A stretch of DNA of 64,000 nt from Bryobacterales bacterium (GTDB taxonomy: Bacteria; Acidobacteriota; Terriglobia; Bryobacterales; Bryobacteraceae): positions 30,226 through 94,225 of the forward strand of contig PLDF01000424.1 of assembly GCA_003135055.1 (NCBI GenBank), written 5' to 3'. The translations under genes were made by a program, and so were the position numbers. Under the pieces are notes generated by a model that had not been told where the DNA came from, searched no databases, and saw only the letters and a program-made list of their open reading frames with translations. Shown piece after piece: positions 17,344 to 25,543 of this stretch (the first letter of the stretch is position 1; the number at the start of each line of letters is the position of its first letter).

Positions 17344-17428
17344 CGCGCCAGTCGGTTTATGTGGGACAGGCCTCCCGGCCTGTCCTGCGCCCACGAGGTG
17401 CGCGGAGGCTCATGAGGCGCCAGTCAGT
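17324..17428 (+). repeat. 33 bp direct repeat enclosing a GTGGGACAGG hairpin
   Basis: The sequence at 17324-17356 (AGGTGCGCGGAGGCGCATGA and on) recurs at 17396-17428 with few changes. Between them, 17361-17384 holds the hairpin GTGGGACAGGCCTCCC plus its GGCCTGTC arm, identical to the copy at 32480-32503. The rest of the 17344-17728 gap shows no gene. Confidence 0.6.
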
Positions 17429-17728
17429 GTCCGGCTGCCCCTCGCCCACGGCTCTTCCCGCTGCGCGAACCAGGCATGCGAACGGTCAAGCTGCTACGAG
17501 ACCGTGGTTCGCGATTGCCTGTAAGATGGTCGCGCCGGTCCCTCCGCCGCAGCGATGCAGCACCTGGTGACCGCATTGAACGTCCTAAGGAAAAGCGAAA
17601 GGTTCGCCGGGTGGCTGCAATCGATCCGCCCCAAGCCAACGGCTGTACATATCGGCAGGATGCCACTGACGGCCGGGGTCCACAACGTACTCAGTACACG
17701 CCCCTATACGGCCATACGCCGCGGGTTC

Positions 17729-18280
17729 TTATGCGGCCATCCGCCCGGCTGCGGGCGCCAGGGTCAACAACTCGAGTCGCATCGAATCGAAGATCTTCAC
17801 TAGATTCGAAACCTCTACGCCAGAGACTCCCACGCTATAGAGGAACAAGCGGGCGCGGACCGAAACCATGGCGCAGGCGAACGTCACCTGCTGCCGTAGC
17901 AGCGCTTCCGCGAGCTCAGGCCGATCGTACTTAGACTGCAACATGACCACCTTGATCGCCGAGCAGACCCGGCCGAAATCGGTTTCGAGGCTACGCAGGT
18001 AACCGCGGAAGATCTGCGTCCGCTGCGAGCGAAGCTTCCTAGCGATGTCCGGGGTGTAGCCGGGTTGCGTGCGCAGGAACGCGATATCGCGCCCATCCAG
18101 CATCCGCAGCATGGGACGGTAGCGGTTTAACGAGAGATCGTCGATCCATTCGGAGGTTACGGGAAGTCCATGGCTACCGGACCCGACTTTGCGGAGGAGG
18201 AAGGCCAGCGCGGAAACCAGCGCTAGCGCGGCTAACAGCGAAATTGCAATTGCCCAAGTCATCAGAGTTTGTTTATCCAT
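17729..18280 (-). CDS. Hypothetical protein with one N-terminal membrane segment
   Basis: A 183-residue protein that I do not recognise. From ATG 18280 it begins MDKQTLMTWAIAISLLAALA, with one transmembrane helix at about residues 8-30, followed by a cytoplasmic helical domain rich in Arg and Leu (IARKLRSQRTQIFRGYLRSL, LAEALLRQQVTFACAMVSVR). The pattern suggests a single-pass membrane protein with a helical bundle. Upstream codons in the same frame (MIVPQILCTLG) are less likely because they would precede the helix with another hydrophobic run lacking a binding site. It is flanked by repeats on both sides, with no operon partner. Confidence 0.6.
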   Translation of the reverse strand: MDKQTLMTWAIAISLLAALALVSALAFLLRKVGSGSHGLPVTSEWIDDLSLNRYRPMLRMLDGRDIAFLRTQPGYTPDIARKLRSQRTQIFRGYLRSLETDFGRVCSAIKVVMLQSKYDRPELAEALLRQQVTFACAMVSVRARLFLYSVGVSGVEVSNLVKIFDSMRLELLTLAPAAGRMAA

Positions 18281-18631
18281 ACCGAGAGTACAGAGTATTT
18301 GCGGAACAATCAATTGGAGATAATGTAATCCAGGTACTTCCGCTTAACCAAAGATAACTTCGAATGATAAGTTTATTAATTAGAGACCGAAAACCCCGGC
18401 AATTCCAAAGATCCTGGCAAAATATCGCAAAATCATTGAGAGCTTATCCCAACGAGGCCGAGTTGTGCGCGCCTGAAAGCGGCGAGCGATCCTATCTCGG
18501 AGCAGCCCGCGTGCCCCTGCCGTCTCACAATGACGGCGAGCGAGGCTGTCGAAGCCGCCCGCGCATTCGCCAGTGCCACTATCGTGCCGCTGCATTTTGA
18601 AGGCAGCCTCCAACCACATGGGCCGGCGAGG

Positions 18632-18790
18632 GGGTGCTTAAACGCTTTTGGGATTTCCTCGCTCAGCCGCGAAATCCCGCTCCCTCACGGCCCGTGTCGA
18701 CTGCGTGTGTCTGTAAGATAGTTACGGAGCCGCAGCCGTCAGGGAGCGGTCATTTTAGCCGGCCTTTCCCGAAACCGTGTAAGCACCCCA
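18632..18790. repeat. MITE-like palindromic element, copy C
   Basis: The cleanest copy, about 158 bp, bounded by GGTGCTTAAACGC on the left (18633) and GTGTAAGCACC on the right. The terminal inverted repeats match at about 17 of 21 positions. Inside are two inverted REP-like modules, CCCGCTCCCTCACGGCCCG and GGAGCCGCAGCCGTCAGGGA. The remainder of the 18281-18952 gap includes an AT-rich tract at about 18300-18400 and no convincing gene. Confidence 0.75.
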
Positions 18791-18952
18791 GGCGAGGCAG
18801 GAACTCGACAAGAAGCGGTGTGCGTGCATGTGGGCGTACATGAACCGGATGCAGAGGCCGCCTGCGTCTTTCGCGCCCCGTGTTTGACAGCCAGAGTCCG
18901 TTCCTCTATTCTCGCTATTGCGCGAAGATTAATAAATCCGGGGGTTATATTG

Positions 18953-20251
18953 ATGTCACGTTCATGGACTCCGCTGGTCTGCGCTCTGATTCCGATCGGG
19001 ATTTCCGCGACGGCCCAAGTCCCGCCGCCGGCCGCTGAATATCGTATCTACGCGGGGAGCACGCACGCCCATACCGCTTACACCTGGTCCCACGGCGACC
19101 AGTTCACCAAGAATGGCTGTGCCGGGATTATGGTCTACGGTCCGGACGCTGCTTCGCCCCTCGCCTTTACCTGGTCCGACGGGTACGTCAAGAGCACGGA
19201 CGGGTGCGCCGGCATCTACGTCATCAACTCATTCCAATACCCGAGTCCGAGCGTCACCGTGAAGAAGGACTGGAAGGAATACCAGGGGCCTCCGTCGGTG
19301 CATTTCAGTCTCGCGAAATCCAACGGGTACGATTTCTACGTCACCACCGATCATTCGCAGGAAGCCGCCTTTCAACCGGTGAGCTCGTCAAATCCGGCGT
19401 GGGCGGCCAGCAAACGAGACGCGGCTATGGCATCGGGCGGCGGATTTGTAGCCTTGGCGGGCTTCGAGTACTCGGAGAACGACGGCCCGGGAGGCACCGG
19501 ACACATCAACGTGTTCAACAGCTCGGGAATGTTGAACGCGCTCGCGCCGGGGATCGACCTTCCATACTTCTATAAGTGGCTTGCAACGGCCGAAGCGAAC
19601 GGCGATGGACCAGTCCTCGCCAGCTTCAATCACCCGGCGGCCGATCAGTACAACAATTGGGATTACCGCGATTCAAAAGTGACCGGCATTATCACGACGC
19701 TGGAAGTGATTAACTCAAACAACAAGATCCATTATGAAGCTTTCGTGAACGCTCTCGACAAAGGCTGGAAGGTTTCGCCCGTGTGCGGCAACGACAATCA
19801 CGGCACGGCGGGAATCAGTCGAAACGTTTCGCGCACGTTCGTCCTGGCGAAGGAGCCGGCGAAGGCCGCCATCCTGGACGCTATGAAAAATCGGCGTACT
19901 TATGCCGCCTTGGACAAGAACATCGAGTGCCGGTACGCCGTGAACGGCGCGGTTATGGGGTCTACGCTTAATCGGGAGAAGACCTTCCAGTTCGACATCC
20001 TGGTGAGCGACCCGGATTCTTCCAATCCGAAGGATGCGATTACTAAGATCGACATCGTGAAGGACGGCGGTGCGGTTGTGCAGGAATTCCGGCCCAGCCC
20101 GGGCTATTCGATCCGCTGGAGGCCGGCGATTGAAGACTCCAGCGCCACGTATTTCTTCGTGCGGGTCTGGAGCGCGGGGGGCGGCGAGGCCCCGGGGGCA
20201 GATCCGGCCAAGCCGATGGCATGGCTGGCGCCGGTTTGGACTGGAAGGTGA
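18953..20251 (+). CDS. Exported PHP-type metallohydrolase (CehA/McbA-like)
   Basis: Predicted periplasmic metal-dependent phosphoesterase of the PHP superfamily, about 432 residues. From ATG 18953 it has a signal peptide (PLVCALIPIGISATAQ) and then YRIYAGSTHAHTAYTWSHGD, the HxH metal motif of PHP proteins. YDFYVTTDHSQEAAF gives the second Asp-His motif, VLASFNHPAAD a further His, and CGNDNHG near residue 280 a late metal site. The C-terminal 100 residues form a beta domain (FQFDILVSDPDS, IDIVKDGGAVVQEF) often found in this group. Substrate unknown. GGGGG lies about eight bases upstream of the start. Upstream in-frame codons to 18818 lie beside the repeat and are rejected. Confidence 0.85.
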   Translation: MSRSWTPLVCALIPIGISATAQVPPPAAEYRIYAGSTHAHTAYTWSHGDQFTKNGCAGIMVYGPDAASPLAFTWSDGYVKSTDGCAGIYVINSFQYPSPSVTVKKDWKEYQGPPSVHFSLAKSNGYDFYVTTDHSQEAAFQPVSSSNPAWAASKRDAAMASGGGFVALAGFEYSENDGPGGTGHINVFNSSGMLNALAPGIDLPYFYKWLATAEANGDGPVLASFNHPAADQYNNWDYRDSKVTGIITTLEVINSNNKIHYEAFVNALDKGWKVSPVCGNDNHGTAGISRNVSRTFVLAKEPAKAAILDAMKNRRTYAALDKNIECRYAVNGAVMGSTLNREKTFQFDILVSDPDSSNPKDAITKIDIVKDGGAVVQEFRPSPGYSIRWRPAIEDSSATYFFVRVWSAGGGEAPGADPAKPMAWLAPVWTGR

Positions 20252-20318
20252 GAGGGGACTCCAGCTCGCCGGACGCCTGCCGCGGATGAAATGCAGCCGG
20301 GTTCGGCGCCGGGCTTAC

Positions 20319-20420
20319 CGGGCGCCGGATGCGCGCGCACTTCGCAATATGCCCGAAGCGGCCGGCAGCCTCTGACCAGGTAAGACGGACGAAGGAAGAC
20401 GACAGACCGGGAGGTCTGTC
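20319..20420. repeat. Intergenic repeats: 60 bp direct-repeat copy 1 and a GACAG hairpin
   Basis: At 20319-20380 lies a copy of a roughly 60 bp sequence (CGCGCGCACTTCGCAA, then ATGCCCGAA) that recurs at 21939-22000 with few changes, bracketing the isomerase gene. At 20401-20420 is GACAGACCGGGAGGTCTGTC, a perfect hairpin related to the GTGGGACAGG family. The 20252-20564 gap holds no gene. Confidence 0.55.
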
Positions 20421-20564
20421 GTACATGACACGTAGCGGCCGAGCCAGGAACTCGAAAGTTAAGCCTGGCCGCCCGCCGGGGCGGGCGAATGCGGTACGGC
20501 TGGCCTACCGCCCAACTCACGGCGGGCGGGATGCGGCGCAAGCCAGCGAGATGAACCTGCAGGT

Positions 20565-21452
20565 TTAATTCTCGAGTGACATCTTTCTGGTGAGTTCCAT
20601 TGCGGCCTCCGGGGTGGTGCTCGTACCCATTTCGGTGTCGAGATAGCCTTTATAATTCAACTCGCGCAGGACGCGGAGCATGTACGCATAGTCGATCTCG
20701 CCCGTCCCTGGTTCCTTACGGCCCGGCACCTCGCCGATCTGCACGAGTCCGATCCAGCCTTTCGTTAATCCCTGCCGAAGATGGGCGGTGATGTTTCCCT
20801 CCATCAACTGGAGATGGTACATGTCGAAGCAGATTTTCACGTTCGGATGCGCTACTTCGTCGATCACGGGGAAGGCCCCGGCCGCGGTGTCGAGCGCCAT
20901 GCGGCCCTGATTGGCGGCGGTGCTGAGCGGCTCCACTACCAGCACGATGCCGTGCTCTTTGGCGATTTCGCCGCATTGCTTCAGTCCGGCGACGATCTGG
21001 GCGCGTTGCGTTTCCCACGGGACGTCCGTCTGGGTAAGGCCTACGAAGATGATCGGCTGCGCGCCGCCGAACTTCGCCGCCATTTTGGCGCGCGCGGCGA
21101 TTTCGTCCAGATAAAGCTGCTGCTGGCCCGGTTTGGTGAGCCCCGTCGAACGACCCGACGAGCCGGGACCGGTGATGCTGGCGCATTTCAGACCGGTGCT
21201 CTGCTGCACTTTGAGCATGGCGTCCTGCTCTTCTTCGGTCGCGTTCCAGAAGCTGTAAGCTTTGAAGCCCTGGCCGGCAACGATCCGGACACGTTCAGCG
21301 CGCGGCATGGTTCGCGGGAACATGATTTCGATGTTGATCGACAGGGTGTAAGGCGGCGGACCTGGCGCCGCACTGGCGGTGCGGATGTCCAGAGCGAGCG
21401 GGATCGCCGCGCTCGATGCGATCATGGCGCGCCGGGTGATGAGAGTTTTCAT
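20565..21452 (-). CDS. Exported hydroxypyruvate isomerase-like TIM barrel
   Basis: Sugar-isomerase-like protein of the Hyi group, 295 residues, with a Tat-like signal (TRRAMIASSAAIPLALDIRT). The body starts with LSINIEIMFPRTMPRAERVRIVAGQGFKAYSFW, matching the hydroxypyruvate isomerase N-terminus. It continues with AAKFGGAQPIIFVG, the strand IVLVVEPLS (Glu), VKICFDMYHLQLMEGN (Asp, His), GLVQIGEVPGRKEPGTGEIDY and YLDTEMG. These Glu, Asp, His and Glu positions are the usual metal and proton-transfer residues. Real substrate unknown; the export signal argues against the cytosolic reaction. It is single-standing between two copies of a 60 bp direct repeat. Confidence 0.85.
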   Translation of the reverse strand: MKTLITRRAMIASSAAIPLALDIRTASAAPGPPPYTLSINIEIMFPRTMPRAERVRIVAGQGFKAYSFWNATEEEQDAMLKVQQSTGLKCASITGPGSSGRSTGLTKPGQQQLYLDEIAARAKMAAKFGGAQPIIFVGLTQTDVPWETQRAQIVAGLKQCGEIAKEHGIVLVVEPLSTAANQGRMALDTAAGAFPVIDEVAHPNVKICFDMYHLQLMEGNITAHLRQGLTKGWIGLVQIGEVPGRKEPGTGEIDYAYMLRVLRELNYKGYLDTEMGTSTTPEAAMELTRKMSLEN

Positions 21453-21938
21453 AACGGTGTTTTCCTTGTTACGGCAGCGGCTGCTAACGCCGCTAGGTTT
21501 TTCGACGTCACTCTATGCATTACCATAAATTTCGCCGGTCCGCTCAACGATTTCGGCCGCCTGGCTCCGGCCCGATTTGGCGCCGCCCCGCAGGGCCTGT
21601 CGACAGGACCTTGGTCGTCTCAGTTGCAGCCTTAAGCCCGCCAAGCCCGCGATGATGTTCATGCGGCCCACGATTGTCAACGCCGGGCTAAAATTGTCCA
21701 AAAGCGCCGGTCGAAAAATCCCCGGTGCGAAAACCTTGGGCCTGACCAAGGAGCCCAATGCTCAACCTGGAGGACGTTATGAACATACGCGATTTGAAGC
21801 AACAGGGGTGGAGTCGAGAAGGCCCTGCCATCGCGCCGGGCTTTTCGGTTTGAAGAACCATTTTAGCGGGTGGGGCGAGATCTGCGGATATCCGCGCGGG
21901 GACAGCGGATATGGGCGACGGCTAGCGCCGAACTAATC

Positions 21939-22000
21939 GGGCGTCAGATCCGCGCGCACTTCGCAAGATGCCCGAACCGGCCCGCAGCCTCCGGCCACCT
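21939..22000 (+). repeat. 60 bp direct repeat, copy 2
   Basis: Matches 20319-20380 over about 60 bases (GGGCGTCAGATCCGCGCGCA, then CTTCGCAAGATGCCCGAA, then CCGGCCCGCAGCCTCCG), with roughly 85 to 90 percent identity by eye. The rest of the 21453-22036 gap shows open frames without recognisable features. Confidence 0.55.
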
Positions 22001-22036
22001 GGACGCCGGCCATCCCTGGCCGGCGTCAAGTCGGCA

Positions 22037-23239
22037 TCAAAGAGCAGAATTAGACGTCCCAGGCTGCTTCTTAATAGGCGCCAATCGCGGCAATGAGGAA
22101 GCGATCAATTGTTCGATGGCTGGCCCACCCACCGCAAGATCGCTTTGGATCAGGCCGTCTGTGCCGATGAGAACTGCGGCCGGAGTACTCACACAATCAT
22201 AGGCCTCAGCGACTTCGAAGTCTTGCTGAAGCAGTACTTGCGAAATTTCAAAATCCTTCAGTTTCGCCAGATTCTCCTTGGCGGTGCCACGGGTGACGAG
22301 AACAATGTTTAGCGACTCCTCGTGCTCACGCATCCAACGGCTGATGTTTGGCGAGAGCGCCTGGCAAGATTCACAATACGGGCTGGAGAACACCAGGAAA
22401 ATAGTCTTCCCTTGCTCAAGGAGCGACCCTAACGAGCGTTTCCGGCCCGACATGCCCGGCAGCGCGAATTCCGGCGCCGGCGTTCCAATCGGCAGACCAA
22501 TCCCGGTCGGAAGGATTCTCCTCGGCGCCGGGACCCCCGGTTGGAGTTTCGGAGCTGGCGCCGTGTTTGCGCTAATGCGGCCGGAGAGCGTTTTGCTCGG
22601 TGCGCGACGCTCCGCCGACGGCCGTTCGCGATCACGTGCCGGAGCGCGCCGCGATTCATCAACGCGCTCCGATTCCGATACGAGCCGTGGTTCCATCGTC
22701 ATGCTCTCAGCCTCTGCGGGTTCGCTGCCCCGGAGCGCGCGAAAAAAGAGGAAGCACGCCACACACGCCACGACGATGAATACCCTGCGCTCAATGCCGC
22801 CTGCCATAGCAAGATGCGCCCAGAGAGATGGACCCGCTTGCAGTCGCCCTCTGGAGACAAGCCAGCCGGCGGAGGTGGCGAGTATGCCATTGCGAATTAG
22901 GGTTGGCCAGCCCACGGGAGCCGAATGCAACTGGCCGAAGCAGCGGCAGTCCGGCCTGCGCCCTCGCGCTAAGGTGACGCCGATGCCGATCGCAAAGATG
23001 CTGAGTAGAGCCAGCGCCGCGCAAGCTCCATACCAGGCGAAACCGACCGGAACCAGCGCTACCGCAACCACAATCTCTCCTGCTGAGAGCAATAGACTCA
23101 AAGGTTGCGCGAGCCCCGGCGGCAGACCGAAGTCATTCAGAGCTTTGCTCGACCCTCTACGGTCAACGAGCTTCGTGAGGCCAGCGAGAAAAAATACGGC
23201 TGCCAGGAGAAGTCTAACCGCCAATAGAGCAAATCCCAC
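22037..23239 (-). CDS. MauE-like membrane domain fused to thioredoxin-like (TlpA/MauD) domain
   Basis: A 400-residue envelope protein. Residues 1-175 form a DoxX/MauE-type membrane domain with about five helices and the signature LLAAVFFLAGLTKLVDR; ADCRCFGQLHSAPVGW-like text (PDCRCFGQLHS) near residue 97 is a family hallmark with vicinal cysteines. A Pro/Arg-rich linker (about 180-245) leads to a thioredoxin-like domain with GTPAPEFALPGMSG and the CxxC of SSPYCESCQ near residue 290, followed by the cis-Pro loop VSTPAAVLIGTDG. MauE and MauD are normally separate proteins for methylamine dehydrogenase maturation, so a fusion suggests periplasmic thiol oxidoreduction coupled to a membrane electron source. 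No mau structural genes lie nearby. Confidence 0.82.
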   Translation of the reverse strand: MGFALLAVRLLLAAVFFLAGLTKLVDRRGSSKALNDFGLPPGLAQPLSLLLSAGEIVVAVALVPVGFAWYGACAALALLSIFAIGIGVTLARGRRPDCRCFGQLHSAPVGWPTLIRNGILATSAGWLVSRGRLQAGPSLWAHLAMAGGIERRVFIVVACVACFLFFRALRGSEPAEAESMTMEPRLVSESERVDESRRAPARDRERPSAERRAPSKTLSGRISANTAPAPKLQPGVPAPRRILPTGIGLPIGTPAPEFALPGMSGRKRSLGSLLEQGKTIFLVFSSPYCESCQALSPNISRWMREHEESLNIVLVTRGTAKENLAKLKDFEISQVLLQQDFEVAEAYDCVSTPAAVLIGTDGLIQSDLAVGGPAIEQLIASSLPRLAPIKKQPGTSNSAL

Positions 23240-23767
23240 AATTCTCGGTTCGTGCCCTTTTAAATATACCCGCCGCCCGCCTTAAGTGAGGCGGACCCCG
23301 ACGCCCGGACAAATTTGGGCAGTCCTCTAGATGGCGTGGCAGGCTGACCAAGAGGGCGGGCGTGAAGCCGCCATTCATTCCGGATTTGCATCGGCGGTCG
23401 GGTCGCATCGCTGCGTTGCCCTATCCTCCCGGCAAGCATTTCGATTGTACGGCAGGCGGCGTTTGCAGCAAAGGTAAAGCATCCGTTCCGGTAAACGAAG
23501 CGTTAAATTAAATCCCGGGAGTTGGGGGTTGCGGCCGCGGAATAGTCGATGAGAAATCCGGGTTAAGCACCCGTTCGCGGCTGCTACTTCCCTCATGCCA
23601 GCAGCCGCGCGTATTCGACTGCGCTTCGGGTTCGGCTTCGCAAGATCGGGACGGATGGTTGTTCCCGAAACATGACGGGATCGTTCCGGGCTTCCAGCCG
23701 AACGCCGAAATTCGGGCATTCCTTGGCCGTAGAATTGCTAACATTTTGCCGAGGTTAGGACGCGCTT

Positions 23768-24043
23768 ATGCCGAACTGGATTTCCGGGGTTTGGTGCAAG
23801 ACAATGCATCGCCGCCAAGCGATGTGGCCGATTCACGGGCGGTATCTCTGCCCAAAATGTTTGCACGTGTTCGAAGTGAAATGGGGAGATCCGTACGTTT
23901 CCGTGGCAGAGGCAGCCGCCAACGTGTGGCGAACTGTCCATTCCCTCAACGGCGCCGGTCACGCAGTAGACGGTACGAGGAATTACAGTCGCAAGCCGGT
24001 AGGCGGAAGCGCCTGCTCCGCGATTAGCGCGAACCCTTGCTAA
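23768..24043 (+). CDS. Possible small cysteine-containing protein
   Basis: A 91-residue open frame. The first half looks like a real small protein (MHRRQAMWPIHGRYLCPKCLHVFEVKWGD), with a CxxC in a W-x-G-x-Y-x-C context that could bind zinc. The second half (RNYSRKPVGGSACSAISANPC) looks like unselected sequence, so the gene may be truncated or its true end shifted. An AGG lies about 12 bases before the ATG. It is the only plausible gene in the 23240-24217 gap; the rest holds fragments related to the MITE-like ends (TAAGCACCC near 23564). Confidence 0.35.
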   Translation: MPNWISGVWCKTMHRRQAMWPIHGRYLCPKCLHVFEVKWGDPYVSVAEAAANVWRTVHSLNGAGHAVDGTRNYSRKPVGGSACSAISANPC

Positions 24044-24129
24044 TATGGGCAAAAGCTACCCTTTGGGAGTGCTTAACAGCATTGAGGATTTGGCGGCCTC
24101 TGTCGCGAGATTCGCTCCCTGGGAAAACA

Positions 24130-24149
24130 CGTTCACACGGTTGTGAACG
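24130..24149. repeat. Perfect 8-base inverted repeat
   Basis: CGTTCACA (24130-24137), loop CGGT, TGTGAACG (24142-24149). It lies about 70 bases past the end of the leftward ABC permease gene. No T-run follows on either side, so a protein-binding site is as likely as a terminator. Confidence 0.4.
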
Positions 24150-24217
24150 CTGCACGCATGGGCTCGGAGTGCGCCCCGTGCGTCACGGGACCGCTTTCCA
24201 CGATTCGGTTAATCGCC

Positions 24218-25543
24218 CTACCCTTTGACGGCCCAACGCACAATGTCGGCCAATCTCGGCGGCTGGCCCTGCATCAAAATCGCTACGCGGAAAACGCGGC
24301 TGGCCGCCCACACGCCCACTAGCGAGCACGCGAGCACGCCGAGCAAACCGATCCAAAGCTGCCACAAAGGTACGCCCCCGGGCATCGCCTGCCGCAAGAC
24401 CATAAGCATCGGCGTGAACGGCGGAAACAGCGACAACGCGATCGCCAAGGGACCATTGGGCCGGTCCAGCACCGGCAACATCAGGAATACGGGAACCATG
24501 ATCGGCGCCAATACCAGCAGCATCAAATTCTGCGCCTCCTGCGGTGAGTTGCAAGCGGCGCCTAGCCCCACCGAGAGCGCGCATAACATGGTCACCTCGG
24601 CGACCAGATATACGTAAAACCACGGCAGTAAGCTCAACGGCGTCGCGCCGGACGCCTCGGCCGCAATCAAAGCGACAGTTCCCACCGTCACATACAGAAC
24701 GGAACTGGTGAGCGACCGCGCCACGCCGGCCAACACTTTGCCCAGCATCAGATCGTGCGGCGTCGCCACGCCCAGCAGCATTTCCACGATGCGCTGCGAC
24801 TTATCCTCGGTAACGGCGGCCATCATGGGGGCGCACCCCATCATCACGATCATCATTAGCAGCATCATGGCGCCGAAAGGCACGATAAAGACTGCGAGTT
24901 CGTCCCGCTTGATGGGTTCGTGGATGGCGCCAGTCTTCGCGTCTCTGGTGAGCAGATCCAGATTGTCGACCGGCGCCACGGCCAGCATGGCAGGCACGCG
25001 GCTGCGATCGATTCCGGCTTCGGTAAGGCGCTCGGTCCGGATGGCGTCGTTCACCGCGCCGCCGATCCACGCCTGCAATTTGTCGATGGCGCCGGCGTTG
25101 GTGTAGCACGCGATGTTGGCTTTTTGGGGGTCGCCTTGGGCATTCTGAGATGCGCCAACGTCAATGAACGCGAACAACTCGCCATTGCGCACGCGGTTAG
25201 AAAGCGCCAGGCGCTGCAGATCGGGATCTCCGGACTCAGGTGGGACCGGTTCGACGATATAGCGCGGGGATATCTGCACCCCGGTCTTCTTTTCGAACAT
25301 CTCTTTCGCGCTCTTGGCGGCCGCGGCCTGCACAACGAAATCGGCGAGCTTGCCCGTACGGTCGATGAGCGCGATATGCCGGTCGCGAAGATCGGGCTTG
25401 GCCTTCAGGATCGCAACCCCGAGCGAGCTGCCGCCGAACAGCAGCGGAAAGACGATCAGGCCGAAGAGGAAGCTCTTGCTGCGGACCGAAATTAGATAGT
25501 CGCGCTTGGCGATGAGCAGCGCGCGTCGCGAAAGATTAAGCAC
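24218..25543 (-). CDS. ABC-2 type exporter permease (NatB-like)
   Basis: Membrane subunit of an ABC exporter, 441 residues. The N-terminus NLSRRALLIAKRDYLISVRSKSFLFGLIVFPLLFGG is the classic ABC-2 permease start with helix 1. A large extracytoplasmic domain follows (about residues 40-225), then a cluster of five helices (FIVPFGAMMLLMMIVMMGCAP, SSVLYVTVGTVALIAAEA, WFYVYLVAEVTMLCALSVGLG, LMLLVLAPIMVPVFLMLPVL) and a last helix (LWIGLLGVLACSLVGVWAASRVF). The conserved VTEDKSQRIVEMLLG motif of ABC-2 permeases is present. The start overlaps the last eight bases of the ATPase gene. Resembles the Na+ exporter NatB, but the substrate is open. Confidence 0.9.
   Translation of the reverse strand: MLNLSRRALLIAKRDYLISVRSKSFLFGLIVFPLLFGGSSLGVAILKAKPDLRDRHIALIDRTGKLADFVVQAAAAKSAKEMFEKKTGVQISPRYIVEPVPPESGDPDLQRLALSNRVRNGELFAFIDVGASQNAQGDPQKANIACYTNAGAIDKLQAWIGGAVNDAIRTERLTEAGIDRSRVPAMLAVAPVDNLDLLTRDAKTGAIHEPIKRDELAVFIVPFGAMMLLMMIVMMGCAPMMAAVTEDKSQRIVEMLLGVATPHDLMLGKVLAGVARSLTSSVLYVTVGTVALIAAEASGATPLSLLPWFYVYLVAEVTMLCALSVGLGAACNSPQEAQNLMLLVLAPIMVPVFLMLPVLDRPNGPLAIALSLFPPFTPMLMVLRQAMPGGVPLWQLWIGLLGVLACSLVGVWAASRVFRVAILMQGQPPRLADIVRWAVKG

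Noticed and set aside
18364..18600. 78-codon frame in an AT-rich gap
   Set aside because: No support beyond the absence of stops.
22278..23285. 335-codon plus-strand frame
   Set aside because: Antisense shadow of the MauE-thioredoxin gene; Arg/Ser/Pro-rich composition.
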